A stretch of DNA of 64,000 nucleotides from Jatrophihabitans sp. (lineage in GTDB: Bacteria > Actinomycetota > Actinomycetes > Mycobacteriales > Jatrophihabitantaceae), in the NCBI GenBank assembly GCA_025927835.1, contig JAICKR010000002.1, forward strand, positions 1 to 64,000, written 5' to 3'. The translations under genes were made by a program, and so were the position numbers. The stretch's first letter is position 1. Each line of letters starts with the position of its first letter. This document shows, piece by piece, positions 1 through 8,672 of this stretch. The notes under the pieces are model-generated. The model was not told where the DNA came from and made no database searches. It saw only the letters and a program-made list of their open reading frames with translations.

Positions 1-573
1 GACGGGCGTGCGGGCGATGCCGGTGAAGTTCGGCGAGCTGGCCGAGACATAGGCGTTGCGGATGTCGCGCTCGCGCCGCGGGGGATAGGGCGGGGAATCG
101 AGGGTGACGCACACTGCCGTGTAGCCGGCCGCCTCGGCCCGCGCGGCCAGCTCCGCCGTCAACGCCCGGTCGGCATAGAGCGACTGCTGGAACCACTTGA
201 CCCCGTCGGCTGCGCCGGCGACGTCCTCGAGCGTGAGTGCCGAGTTGACGCTGGCGATCATGACGAGCCCGGCCTCGGCCGCGGCGCGGGCGGGCGCGGC
301 CCCGGCGTCGGGGTGCGCGCGGTCGTGGAACCCCGTGGGTGCGAGCACGATCGGGGCCGCCATCGGGTTGCCGAGCACCGTCGTCGTAGTGTCGAGCGTG
401 CTGACGTCCGTCAGGATCCGGCCGCGTACCTGGATCGCATCGAAGATCTCCCGCGCGCGCCGGATCGAGATCTCGTCGCCGGCGCCGCCCGCGATGAAAT
501 CGAACTGCTCGGCCGGCAGCAACCGTGCGGCAGCCGATTCGAATTCGAATAGGTTGAGTGGCGCAGCGTCCAC
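1..573 (-). CDS. FMN-dependent alpha-hydroxy-acid dehydrogenase/oxidase, N-terminal part (gene runs off the window)
   Basis: The 191 visible codons carry the start of an FMN_dh TIM barrel (lactate/glycolate oxidase and mandelate dehydrogenase family), which oxidises a 2-hydroxy acid to a 2-keto acid. Visible family blocks are FDFIAGGAGDE near residue 24, APIVLAPTGFH near 72, the flavin-region WFQQSLY near 126 and VTLDSP near 153. The GTG start at 573 is preceded by AAGGAG (581-586) with a 7-nt gap. The C-terminal half, with the catalytic His and substrate Arg, lies outside the window, so substrate class is open. It is divergent from the ABC importer, with a GntR-type operator at 634-650 between them. 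A mandelate-dehydrogenase-like role would fit the ThDP and aldehyde dehydrogenases further along, but that is inference. Confidence 0.85.
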   Translation of the reverse strand, partial: MDAAPLNLFEFESAAARLLPAEQFDFIAGGAGDEISIRRAREIFDAIQVRGRILTDVSTLDTTTTVLGNPMAAPIVLAPTGFHDRAHPDAGAAPARAAAEAGLVMIASVNSALTLEDVAGAADGVKWFQQSLYADRALTAELAARAEAAGYTAVCVTLDSPPYPPRRERDIRNAYVSASSPNFTGIARTPV

Positions 574-633
574 CTGACGGCTCCTTCGGGACGGGCCGGC
601 GAACTGCACGATCGCGGGCGGTTGAATCTCAGA

Positions 634-650
634 CGGGATCCTGAATACTA
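634..650. promoter_or_regulatory. Predicted GntR/FCD operator, site 1 (with promoter 622-651)
   Basis: CGGGATCC-T-GAATACTA is a 17-bp near-palindrome with half-sites nnGnATnC. It lies between the divergent hydroxy-acid dehydrogenase and ABC permease genes. A plausible plus-strand promoter TTGAAT (622-627), 18-nt spacer, TACTAT (646-651) has its -10 box inside the site, which suggests repression by occlusion. Confidence 0.65.
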
Positions 651-707
651 TTTGCACCCAGCCGGGCGCGGTCGCGTCCGTTCGTCCGAAATTTCGACGG
701 GATCGAA

Positions 708-1586
708 ATGGCTACCGACGTCGTCTCGCGCAAACCAGCCAAACCCGCCCGTGCGCAGCGCAAGGACGGTTTCGAGCGCCCCTTCTGGGAGCGCTGGACG
801 ATCCCCGGGAAGCCGGGCTCGACCTGGTTCTCCCGATTCACCCTGCCGGTGATCTCACTGGCGATCTTCTTCACCGTCTGGCAGCTCGTCGGCGGCCGGG
901 TCGACCCGATCCTGTTCACCACGCCGAGCAAGGTGGTTCGGGCGCTGTGGACGATGATCACCGACGGGACGCTCGGCCCCGCGTTCGGTGTCGCGATGAA
1001 GGATCTCGCGGTCGGCTATGTCCTGGCCGCGGCGGTCGGAATCTCGGTCGGCATCCTCATCGGCCGCAGCCAGGTCGCCGAACGGATGCTCAACCCCTAC
1101 ATCAACTTCTTCCAGGCCACCCCGCTGATCGCGCTCGTCCCGCTGGTCGTCATCTGGTTCGGCGTCGGCTTCCAGGCCCGGGTTGTCGTCGTCTTCATCC
1201 TTGCCGTCTGGTCGATCATCATCAGCACGGCCGCCGGCGTGAAGCAGACACCGTCGTCGCTGATCGACGTGGGCCGGGTCTACAAGTACAACCGGATGCA
1301 GATGGTGCTCGGCATCGAGCTGCCGAACGCGGTGCCCAACATCTTCGCCGGCCTGCGCATCGCGTTGGGCAAGGCGCTCATCGGCATGATCATCGCGCAG
1401 ATGGAGATCAGCCTGACCGGGCTGGGCGGTCTCGTCGTCAACTACGGCAACGCGTTCAAGACCGCCTACCTGCTCGGCTCCGTCTTCACCGCCTCGATGG
1501 TCGGCGTGATCGCGGCAGTGCTGCTCGAGGTGATTCGCAAGTGGCTCTTCCCGTGGACCGAGGGTGCAAATGACCGACGCCGTTGA
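708..1586 (+). CDS. NitT/TauT-type ABC transporter permease
   Basis: This 292-residue inner-membrane protein is the permease of a nitrate/sulfonate/taurine-class importer (SsuC/TauC fold). A charged N-terminal tail of about 40 residues precedes the first hydrophobic segment (about 45-62), and about five further membrane segments follow. The EAA-type coupling loop that docks on the ATPase is seen near residues 203-225 (ELPNAVPNIFAGLRIALG). Start ATG at 708 has only a weak GGGA upstream. The 3' end overlaps the ATPase gene. Members of this class import small organic anions, sulfonates or pyrimidine-like compounds; the substrate here cannot be read from sequence. Confidence 0.9.
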   Translation: MATDVVSRKPAKPARAQRKDGFERPFWERWTIPGKPGSTWFSRFTLPVISLAIFFTVWQLVGGRVDPILFTTPSKVVRALWTMITDGTLGPAFGVAMKDLAVGYVLAAAVGISVGILIGRSQVAERMLNPYINFFQATPLIALVPLVVIWFGVGFQARVVVVFILAVWSIIISTAAGVKQTPSSLIDVGRVYKYNRMQMVLGIELPNAVPNIFAGLRIALGKALIGMIIAQMEISLTGLGGLVVNYGNAFKTAYLLGSVFTASMVGVIAAVLLEVIRKWLFPWTEGANDRRR

Positions 1587-2451
1587 GATGACGAGACCGG
1601 ACGAGAAGCGCGCAGTGGCTCATCCGCGGACCGCTGCAGTCATCACCGTCGAGGGTGTCGGCAAGACCTACCCACCGCGGAAGAAGAAGAAGAAGCCCAA
1701 CCTGGTGCTCGAGGGCGTCGACCTCGAGGTACGGCAGGGCGAGTTCGTGAGTCTCGTGGGGACGTCGGGCTGCGGCAAGACGACGTTGCTGCGGATGATG
1801 GGCGGCCTGACGAGCTACTTCCCCGGCGAGATCCACGTGAAGGGCAAGCTCGTCCGCGGCATCCCGCCGCGTATCGGATTCGTCTTCCAGGACTCCGCGC
1901 TGATGCCGTGGCGCTCGGTCTGGCAGAACGTGAAGGTCGGGCTCAACGAGAGCCGCAAGAACTTCACCAAGCAGGAGATCAAGGACAAGGTCGACGCGAC
2001 ACTCGAGCTCGTGGGGCTGATCGACTACCGCGACTACCTGCCGCGTCAGATCTCCGGTGGCATGCAGCAGCGGACGGGCCTTGCCCGCGCGCTCGTCGGC
2101 GAGCCCGACGTGCTGCTCATGGACGAGCCGTTCGGTGCGCTCGACGCGCTGACCCGCTCGCGCCTCCAGGAGGAGCTCGCTTCGATCGTGTTGCGGACCT
2201 CCGCGACGTCGGTGTTCGTGACTCACGATGTCGACGAGGCGGTGTTCCTGTCCGACCGGGTCGCGGTGATGTCGTCGGTGACGAAGACGATCCGGCAGGT
2301 GGTCGACATCGATGTGCCCCGGCCGCGCTCGATGCGCACGGAGATGTTCGCCGACATGCACGTCGCCGACCTGCGCCGCGAGGTGCTCGACCTGGTCATC
2401 GGTGAGCGCGATGCCGCCGCGGCGGGCACGAAGACAAAGACTGCGAACTAA
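1570..2451 (+). CDS. NitT/TauT-type ABC transporter ATP-binding protein
   Basis: This ABC ATPase energises the adjacent permease. Walker A (GTSGCGKTT), Q-loop (VFQDSALMPW), signature (ISGGMQQR), Walker B (VLLMDEPFGALD) and H-loop (VFVTHDVDEA) are all present. I chose ATG 1570, which overlaps the permease end by 17 nt. A GTG at 1564 and an ATG at 1588 are alternatives in the same frame. Unusual is a run of five lysines just before the first beta strand, around residue 38, encoded by an AAG repeat near 1681-1695. Translational coupling to the permease is likely. Confidence 0.9.
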   Translation: MTDAVEMTRPDEKRAVAHPRTAAVITVEGVGKTYPPRKKKKKPNLVLEGVDLEVRQGEFVSLVGTSGCGKTTLLRMMGGLTSYFPGEIHVKGKLVRGIPPRIGFVFQDSALMPWRSVWQNVKVGLNESRKNFTKQEIKDKVDATLELVGLIDYRDYLPRQISGGMQQRTGLARALVGEPDVLLMDEPFGALDALTRSRLQEELASIVLRTSATSVFVTHDVDEAVFLSDRVAVMSSVTKTIRQVVDIDVPRPRSMRTEMFADMHVADLRREVLDLVIGERDAAAAGTKTKTAN

Positions 2452-2503
2452 CAGAAACGTTACGAACGTGTGTACTTCCCCCACACAATCTTGTCTGCAA
2501 TAG

Positions 2504-2520
2504 TTGCATCCAGTATCCAC
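2504..2520. promoter_or_regulatory. Predicted GntR/FCD operator, site 2 (with promoter 2491-2519)
   Basis: TTGCATCC-A-GTATCCAC is one of the most symmetric sites of the set. It overlaps a good promoter, TTGTCT (2491-2496), 17-nt spacer, TATCCA (2514-2519), placed 20 nt before the substrate-binding protein start. The binding-protein gene therefore seems to have its own regulated promoter in addition to read-through from the permease. Confidence 0.7.
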
Positions 2521-2539
2521 TTTGAAGCTTGGAGACGGC

Positions 2540-3580
2540 ATGGGCATCGCAACACCTATGAGGCGGAGCCGCTTGTTGGCCACCGTGACCGCAGCGGCGC
2601 TTGCGACCTCGATGTTGGCGGCCTGTAGCGGTAGCGGCGGCGGGACGTCCGGGTCGAAGGGCAACGGGATCAAGGGTCAGCGGTTCAAGATCCTCGTGGC
2701 CAGCAGCCCGACTCCGAACAAGGTCGTCGAGCAGCACGTCGTCGACATCCTGAAGAAGGAGGGCGTCGACGCGTCGCTGGACTTCACCGAGGCGCAGTCC
2801 AGCGTGCAGCTCGCCGAGGTCAAGCAGGGCAAGGTGGACGGCTTCGCCGAGGCCACGGCCGGTGCCATCTCGGCGATCAGCCAGGGCATCCCGCTCGTCG
2901 ACTTCGGGTTGCTGCAGCCACGCCAGGACTACGTGTTCCTCGCCCGGCCCGGCATCAACTCGCTGGCCGACCTCAAGGGCAAGAAGATCGGGGTCATCGA
3001 CACCGTGGGCGTCAACTGGGCGCAGGCACTCATCGTGCTCAAGGCGGCCGGGCTGAGCGTCGGTGACGTGCACATGGTCACCGCGGGCGGTCAGTCGTCG
3101 CGGCTCTCGGCGATGGTGTCCGGCCGCATCGACGCCACCATGCTCAGCCACTCCGGCCAGATCGAGCTCGAGCCCAAGGGCTACAAGGTGCTCTACGACT
3201 ACACGAAGCAGTCGCCGGAGCTCTACGACGACAACCTGTTCGCGATGAAGAGCTGGCTGGACACCCACCACGCGCTGGCCCTCGAGGTGAACAAGGCGAT
3301 CCTCGAGTCGTTCAAGTGGTTCGACGACCCGGCCAACGCCGACGCGGTGCTCAAGCGCGCACTGGAGATCGCACCGGGCAGTGACGAGGCCGCAACCAAG
3401 CAGCTGCTGGACACGCTGCGCAGCACCGACGCGTACCCGCCGGGGACCATCCTCGACACCTCGGTGATCAGCAAGGAAGAGGACCTGTTCCTCAATGCCA
3501 AGGCGATCGACAAGTCGGTGCCGCCTGCGCAGTGGGTCGACACCAGCTTCGGCGAGAAGGCCAAGACCGAGGTCGGCTAG
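2540..3580 (+). CDS. ABC transporter substrate-binding lipoprotein (NMT1/THI5-like)
   Basis: This is an extracytoplasmic solute-binding protein of the NMT1/SsuA type for the importer at 708-2451. Start ATG 2540 has GGAG (2531-2534) 5 nt upstream. A TTG at 2504 in the same frame lies inside the operator and is rejected. The N-terminus has a basic region, a hydrophobic stretch and the lipobox LAAC, so the mature protein should be lipid-anchored at the cysteine near residue 29. The NMT1-like core follows (SLADLKGKKIGVIDTVGVNW). About 346 residues, normal for the family. Confidence 0.88.
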   Translation: MGIATPMRRSRLLATVTAAALATSMLAACSGSGGGTSGSKGNGIKGQRFKILVASSPTPNKVVEQHVVDILKKEGVDASLDFTEAQSSVQLAEVKQGKVDGFAEATAGAISAISQGIPLVDFGLLQPRQDYVFLARPGINSLADLKGKKIGVIDTVGVNWAQALIVLKAAGLSVGDVHMVTAGGQSSRLSAMVSGRIDATMLSHSGQIELEPKGYKVLYDYTKQSPELYDDNLFAMKSWLDTHHALALEVNKAILESFKWFDDPANADAVLKRALEIAPGSDEAATKQLLDTLRSTDAYPPGTILDTSVISKEEDLFLNAKAIDKSVPPAQWVDTSFGEKAKTEVG

Positions 3581-3608
3581 ACGAGGACGGAGGTAGGGCC
3601 GGTTCCAG

Positions 3609-4865
3609 GTGGCTGACGGCGTGCCGGACACGCATGGCAAGGCGCTGTCGAAGGAAGCATTCCTCTCCTCCTATCTGCCGGCCCTCACCCTCGCCCTCGG
3701 CACGGGCATCGCGGTCCCCGCGATCCCGACACTCGCCAAGTCGTTCGGCGTCAGCTTCGGCGTGGCGAGCGGGGTGGTCACCGCGTTCCTGCTGGGCAGC
3801 CTGGCCGGCACCCTGCCGTCCGGCTGGCTGATCGACCGGCTGGGCACCCGTCGGGTGCTCATCGCCGGCCCCGTCATCACCTCGGCAGTCGCATTCGTCA
3901 TCGCGTTTGCCACGTCGTTCCCCGAGCTGATCGCGCTGCGCTTCGTCAACGGCATCTCGGCACAGATGTGGTTGATGGCCCGGCTCGCCGCGATCTCGCA
4001 GACGTCAGCGCCCGAAGAACGTGGCCGGCACGTCAGCTGGATGTTCGGCATGGACAACTCCGGCAAGCTCTCCGGGCCGCTCGTCGGCGCCCTGCTGGTC
4101 TCGCTGTGGGGTTTGCGCGCACCGTTCGTCGCCTACGGCGTGCTCGCGCTGGTCGCGCTCGTGCCCGCGCTCGTGTTCTCCGAGGACGTGCGGCGGCCCG
4201 AGCGCAGTGCGCTGCCGTTGCCACCGCGGCGCACCGCGACGCTGCGCGAGATCCTGGTCTCGCGCTGGCCGTATTTCGGCATCGCCCTGTTCGCCGGCCT
4301 CACCCGCGGGCCGGTGTCGGCCGATCTGCTGCACCTGTACGCGGCGTTCCGCTACCACTTGCATGCCGCGCAGATCGGCTACCTCGCGACCGGCGCGGCC
4401 GCCGTGTCGGTGCCGCTGAACTTCCTGAGCGGCTCGCTGCTCGACCGCTTCGGACGGCGCAACAGCATGATCCCGGCGTTCACCGGCGTGGCCGTCACGA
4501 TGGTGGCGCTGTCGATCACCGCGTTCGCGAAGTTGTCGCTCACCTGGTACGTCGCCCTGTTCATCGCGTGCGTTGCCGCGCAGGCGCTGACGGCCGGCTC
4601 CATCCAGACGGTCGGCGCCGACGTGGCGCCGGCCGAGGGGCGCGGCACATTCCTCGGCATGTGGCGCTTCACCGGGCTCAGCGGCTCGACGCTGAGCCCG
4701 ACCATCTTCGCGTTGCTGGCGGCGCAGGTCAGCTACGGCGCGTCGTTCCTGTTCAACGCGGCCACCGCCGTGGTGGTGGCGTTGCTGCTGATCCGGTATC
4801 TGCCGCGCCGCTACCCGGCTGCGGAGATGCCGCCCGCGGAGGCGGTCGGGTCGAAGGTCGCCTGA
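3609..4865 (+). CDS. MFS transporter
   Basis: A 418-residue major facilitator with 12 predicted hydrophobic segments. The loop 2-3 motif is seen as GWLIDRLGTRRV near residue 74, and its counterpart in the second half as GSLLDRFGRRNS near residue 276. GTG start at 3609 with GGAGG about 13 nt upstream. It follows the ABC importer genes in the same direction by 28 nt and probably shares their transcript. It may import the substrate or export a by-product. The last 55 bases overlap the convergent MFS gene. Confidence 0.85.
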   Translation: MADGVPDTHGKALSKEAFLSSYLPALTLALGTGIAVPAIPTLAKSFGVSFGVASGVVTAFLLGSLAGTLPSGWLIDRLGTRRVLIAGPVITSAVAFVIAFATSFPELIALRFVNGISAQMWLMARLAAISQTSAPEERGRHVSWMFGMDNSGKLSGPLVGALLVSLWGLRAPFVAYGVLALVALVPALVFSEDVRRPERSALPLPPRRTATLREILVSRWPYFGIALFAGLTRGPVSADLLHLYAAFRYHLHAAQIGYLATGAAAVSVPLNFLSGSLLDRFGRRNSMIPAFTGVAVTMVALSITAFAKLSLTWYVALFIACVAAQALTAGSIQTVGADVAPAEGRGTFLGMWRFTGLSGSTLSPTIFALLAAQVSYGASFLFNAATAVVVALLLIRYLPRRYPAAEMPPAEAVGSKVA

Positions 4866-6157
4866 GCGGAGTCGTCGATCGGCGGCTCGGGCGCACGCCA
4901 CCGCAGGAAGTCCGGGAACAGCACGGCAAGGACGAGGGCGACGCCGCAGCACGCGATGCCGCCGCTGGTCACCGACACGGCCGGGCTGAACAGCGACGAG
5001 ACGCCACCGGCCTCCAGGTCGCCGAGGCGCGGGCCGCCGTTGGAGAATGTCGAGTACAGCCCGGACATGCGGCCCTGCATCTCGTTCGGCGCGATGAGCT
5101 GCAGCGTCGTCGCGCGGAAGACCACGTTCACCGCGTCCGCGGCGCCGCCGGCGGCGAGCAGCAGCAGCGCGACCCACAAGGTGTGGGTGAGGCCCAGCGC
5201 GATCGTGGTGAGCCCCCAGCCGGTGATCGCCACGACGATGCCCAGGCCGAGGCTGCGCACCGTGTTCAGCCAGCCGCCGGTGAGGACGACGAGCAGGGCG
5301 CCGACCGCCGGCGCCGCGTACAGCAGCGTCGTGGCATGCACGCCGCCGTGGAAGGTGCCGACCGCGAGCACCGGGTACAGCGCCCGGCGGGCTGCGAAGG
5401 TGGTGGCGAAGAAGTCGGCCAGCATCGCCGTCAGCAGGATGGGCTGCGAGCGCAGGAAGCGCATGCCGTCGACCGTTGCGGCTACCCCGGACCGACCCCG
5501 CCCGCGCGGCGTGGCTCCGGCGGCCGGTGTTGCCGGCGTGGTCGGCAGCGGCGGCAAGCGGTAGGCGGAGAGGAAGACGCCGGCGTAGCAGACTGCGCTG
5601 ACGAGATAGGACGTCGCGAAACCCGACGTGGTCACCAGCGCGCCGCCGAGCAGCGGGCCGCCGATCGTCCCGACGTTGTTGACGCCGAAGAGCAGCGCGT
5701 TCGCGGCGACGTAGTGGTGGCGCGGAATGAGCCGCGGCATCGCCGCCCGCCGGGTCGGGGTGTCGGTCGCGACGACGAGGGACTGCGCCGCGGACGCGAT
5801 GAACAAGCCGATGATCTGCCGGTCGTCGACGGCCGCCTGCGCCATCAGGCTCAGCGAGATCACCGCGCACAACGCGGAGGTGATGAGCAGGAGCTTTCGC
5901 CGGTCGTAGAGGTCGGCCGCGACCCCGCCCAACAGCGTGGAGGCGAGTAGCGGGATGAAGCCCACGAAGCCGACGAGCCCGACGAGGAACGCCGACCCGG
6001 TCGCCTCGTAGATCTGGATCGGCGTCGTCACCTGCAGGATCGCCGAGGCCGTCATCGCCAGCGACTGGCCGGTGATCAGCCGGCGAAACGGTGCCGACTC
6101 GCGCAGCGGGGCGATGTCGAGGACGACCGCCCGCCGCTGCCCCCGCTTCGCCGTCAC
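4811..6157 (-). CDS. MFS transporter
   Basis: A 448-residue major facilitator. It is related to the next upstream gene: both have an MFS_3/enterobactin-exporter-like layout beginning with a short cytoplasmic tail. The loop 2-3 motif is GGVAADLYDRRKLL. GTG start at 6157. It lies 16 nt after the stop of 6174-7466, so the two form a minus-strand operon. The 3' end overlaps the plus-strand MFS gene by 55 bp. Substrate unknown; MFS_3 members are often exporters. Confidence 0.85.
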   Translation of the reverse strand: MTAKRGQRRAVVLDIAPLRESAPFRRLITGQSLAMTASAILQVTTPIQIYEATGSAFLVGLVGFVGFIPLLASTLLGGVAADLYDRRKLLLITSALCAVISLSLMAQAAVDDRQIIGLFIASAAQSLVVATDTPTRRAAMPRLIPRHHYVAANALLFGVNNVGTIGGPLLGGALVTTSGFATSYLVSAVCYAGVFLSAYRLPPLPTTPATPAAGATPRGRGRSGVAATVDGMRFLRSQPILLTAMLADFFATTFAARRALYPVLAVGTFHGGVHATTLLYAAPAVGALLVVLTGGWLNTVRSLGLGIVVAITGWGLTTIALGLTHTLWVALLLLAAGGAADAVNVVFRATTLQLIAPNEMQGRMSGLYSTFSNGGPRLGDLEAGGVSSLFSPAVSVTSGGIACCGVALVLAVLFPDFLRWRAPEPPIDDSAQATFDPTASAGGISAAG

Positions 6158-6173
6158 CGGATCGCCGCGACCG

Positions 6174-7466
6174 TCAGGAGGTCCCGGGCGCGGTCGTGCG
6201 CGCGGGTTGCTGGGACGACGGTTCCGGACGGTTCGTGCCGCCGAGATCTCCCTGCTGCAGCGCGCTGTAGGTGACCCGCGAGAGGCGGATCGCGACCAGC
6301 GGGAAGCACATGAACACGATGAGCACGACGCCGGGGGAGAGGAACGAGCCGAGTCCGCCCGCCGTGAGCGAGAACAGCGGTCGCAGGCCGAGCATCGCGA
6401 TGTTGAAGAAGGACATGACCCGGCCGCGGAACTCGTCCGGGCTCAGCCGCAGCAGGCCGCCGCTCAGGATCGGGATGTTGAACGCGATGCCGAGACCGAC
6501 CGGGACCGCGCAGACCACGCTCACCCAGGTCGTGCGAGACAACCCGCTGCCGAGCAGCCCGGCCGCCTGCATGACGAAGGCGCCGACGAGCAGCGCGTAG
6601 CCGGGTATCCGCCGGGAGAGCAGCCCGAAGGTCGCCACGCCCGCCGTCGCACCGACGCTGTACGCGGCGATGATCACACCCGTCGTCGAGTTCGGCGCGT
6701 GCAACACCCGCTCGCTGAAGGCCGGGGTCATCGTCCGCAGGCATTCGACTGCGGCGTTGCTGAGGATCACCGCGCCGAGGATCGGCAGGATGACCGGCGA
6801 GCGGAGCACGAACCGCATGCCCTCGCGGCCGCCGCCGCGCATCGCGGTCTTGCGCCGACTCTCGGCAGCCGGACGCACCATCATCATGGCGACGATCGGC
6901 CCGACGAAGCTGAGCGTATTGACACCGAACGCCCAGCTGTACGACGCGACCGCGAGCAGCAGCGCGGACAGCGATGAACCGGCGATCTGACCCATGTTGA
7001 ACTGCAGCGTGTTGATCGCCGTCGCGTGCGCGATGTCGCTCTCCGGCACGATCGCGGGCAGCATCGCGGTCATCGCCGGCTTGCTGATCGAGTAGGCGGA
7101 GCCGAAGCAGAACGCCATCGCGATCAACGTCCAGGCGGTGAGCGCGCCGGTCACCGAGCAGATCGTCACGACCAGGCCGAAGCCGATCGACGCGAGCGAC
7201 ATGAGCGTCACGATCACGCGCCGGTCGTAGCGGTCGGCGAGCACCCCGCCCGGTACGGAGAACAGGAACACCGGGATGAACGTGGCGAGGTTCAGTACGC
7301 CGACCAGCAGTGTCGAATGCGTCTGGTCCAGGACGTAGACCGAACCGCTGACGTTCTGCAGCCAGGTACCGGCGTTCGAGACGAGACCGCCGGCCCAGTA
7401 CCAGCGGAAGTCTCGCGACCGGAACGGGCTGCGCTTCGATGGGCTGGGCTCCACCGGTTCGTCCAC
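6174..7466 (-). CDS. MFS transporter
   Basis: A 430-residue major facilitator and first gene of a two-gene minus-strand operon. The loop 2-3 motif is GGVLADRYDRRVIV near residue 75. A proline/serine-rich C-terminal tail follows the last membrane segment. GTG start at 7466 has GAGGCG 5-6 nt upstream. The predicted operator at 7508-7524 is 41 nt before the start and could control this gene as well as the divergent LLM operon. Substrate unknown. Confidence 0.85.
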   Translation of the reverse strand: MDEPVEPSPSKRSPFRSRDFRWYWAGGLVSNAGTWLQNVSGSVYVLDQTHSTLLVGVLNLATFIPVFLFSVPGGVLADRYDRRVIVTLMSLASIGFGLVVTICSVTGALTAWTLIAMAFCFGSAYSISKPAMTAMLPAIVPESDIAHATAINTLQFNMGQIAGSSLSALLLAVASYSWAFGVNTLSFVGPIVAMMMVRPAAESRRKTAMRGGGREGMRFVLRSPVILPILGAVILSNAAVECLRTMTPAFSERVLHAPNSTTGVIIAAYSVGATAGVATFGLLSRRIPGYALLVGAFVMQAAGLLGSGLSRTTWVSVVCAVPVGLGIAFNIPILSGGLLRLSPDEFRGRVMSFFNIAMLGLRPLFSLTAGGLGSFLSPGVVLIVFMCFPLVAIRLSRVTYSALQQGDLGGTNRPEPSSQQPARTTAPGTS

Positions 7467-7507
7467 GCCCCGCCTCGATTCACCGATCGCGCACCTTGAC
7501 TTTGTAA

Positions 7508-7524
7508 TTGGATACCATATCCTT
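7508..7524. promoter_or_regulatory. Predicted GntR/FCD operator, site 3 (with promoter 7496-7523)
   Basis: TTGGATAC-C-ATATCCTT contains the exact inverted repeat GGATA-CCA-TATCC. It overlaps a promoter for the plus-strand LLM operon, TTGACT (7496-7501), 16-nt spacer, TATCCT (7518-7523). It sits in the 191-bp divergent region between the MFS pair and the LLM gene. Confidence 0.7.
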
Positions 7525-7657
7525 CTTACGGGGTTGACGCCGAAGCAAGATCGGCATGGCCCGAGCGGCCGCTTCGCGATGATCCGGTACCGAGGTTCAC
7601 GCTCGATCCGCTCTGTCTCCGGATCGGCGGGTCGACGTCAGGAGGAGTACTCGCACC

Positions 7658-8638
7658 ATGACGAAATACGGGTTGCTGCTGCCGCACTTCGGTGAGGAGG
7701 CCGACCGCGACAAGCTGCTCAAGGGCTCGCAGCGTGCCGAGGAACTCGGCTTCGACTCGGTCTGGGTCCGCGACCACCTCGTGTTCGAACCGCACGGCGA
7801 GATGGAGAAGCCGAACCGGACGTTCTATGACGCGCTGACCACGTTGACGGCCATCGGCGCGGTCACCGAGCGCATCGAGCTCGGCACCGGTTCGCTGATC
7901 CCGTTCCGCCACCCGCTGGTCACCGCGCTGATGGTCGGGACCATGACGCAACTGATCGGCCCGCGCGTCATCCTCGGCTACGGCGCAGGCACCTTCGACC
8001 ACGAGTTCGACGCCGTGGGCCTCGGCGAGGCCGACCGGGTCGAGCTGGTCCGCTCCACGGCGGCGATCCTGCGCAAGGTGATGACGGAGAACGACGTCAC
8101 CTACACCGACGACTACTTCAACTTCAAGGACGTCACCATCGAGCCCAAGCCGATCGGCGGGCCGGTGCCGTTCTGGTACTGCGGCGCGACGCCGCGCTCG
8201 GCGCGCCTCGCCGTCGAGTTCTGTGACGGCTGGATGCCGGGCCGCATCTCGATGGGCACCCTCGCCAAACGCATCGACACGATCACAGAACTGTCCGAGG
8301 CAGCCGGCCGCACCCGCCCGACGATCGCGGTGATCCCACCGACCTCGATCGAGCGCACCCGCGAGGAGGCGCTCGAGCACGTGAACATCCCGGGACTGCT
8401 CGCCTGGGCCAACAAGGCGAAGTTCGCGGTGAAACCGCCGTCGGGCACGTTCGAAACGGTCGACGACCTCGAGGGCCAGCTGATCGCCGGCAACCCCGAC
8501 GAGGCGGTCGCCGAGTGCAAGAAGTTCGAGGCGCTCGGCGTCGAGCACCTCGTGTTCGACTTCCGCTTCAAGTTCGACAAGTGGTACGACCAGATCGAAC
8601 TGCTCGGTTCCGAGGTACTGCCCCAGTTGAGGTCATGA
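7658..8638 (+). CDS. LLM class F420/flavin-dependent oxidoreductase
   Basis: A 326-residue luciferase-like TIM-barrel enzyme. The N-terminal strand YGLLLPHFGEEADRD and the segment GFDSVWVRDHL are typical of the F420-dependent LLM subgroup; a GYGAGTFDHEFDAVG block contacts the cofactor in relatives. ATG 7658 has AGGAGGAG upstream with an 11-nt gap. First gene of a five-gene run with the SRPBCC and molybdenum hydroxylase genes. It could use F420H2 or FMNH2 for monooxygenation or reduction; which one cannot be decided from sequence. Confidence 0.88.
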   Translation: MTKYGLLLPHFGEEADRDKLLKGSQRAEELGFDSVWVRDHLVFEPHGEMEKPNRTFYDALTTLTAIGAVTERIELGTGSLIPFRHPLVTALMVGTMTQLIGPRVILGYGAGTFDHEFDAVGLGEADRVELVRSTAAILRKVMTENDVTYTDDYFNFKDVTIEPKPIGGPVPFWYCGATPRSARLAVEFCDGWMPGRISMGTLAKRIDTITELSEAAGRTRPTIAVIPPTSIERTREEALEHVNIPGLLAWANKAKFAVKPPSGTFETVDDLEGQLIAGNPDEAVAECKKFEALGVEHLVFDFRFKFDKWYDQIELLGSEVLPQLRS

Positions 8639-8672
8639 CGCGACCGACGAAAGCCCGCCCTGCAGGAGTGAC

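Noticed and set aside
3968-5950. 660-residue plus-strand open frame across the two convergent MFS genes
   Set aside because: Arginine-rich shadow frame covering parts of genes on both strands, with no recognisable domain.
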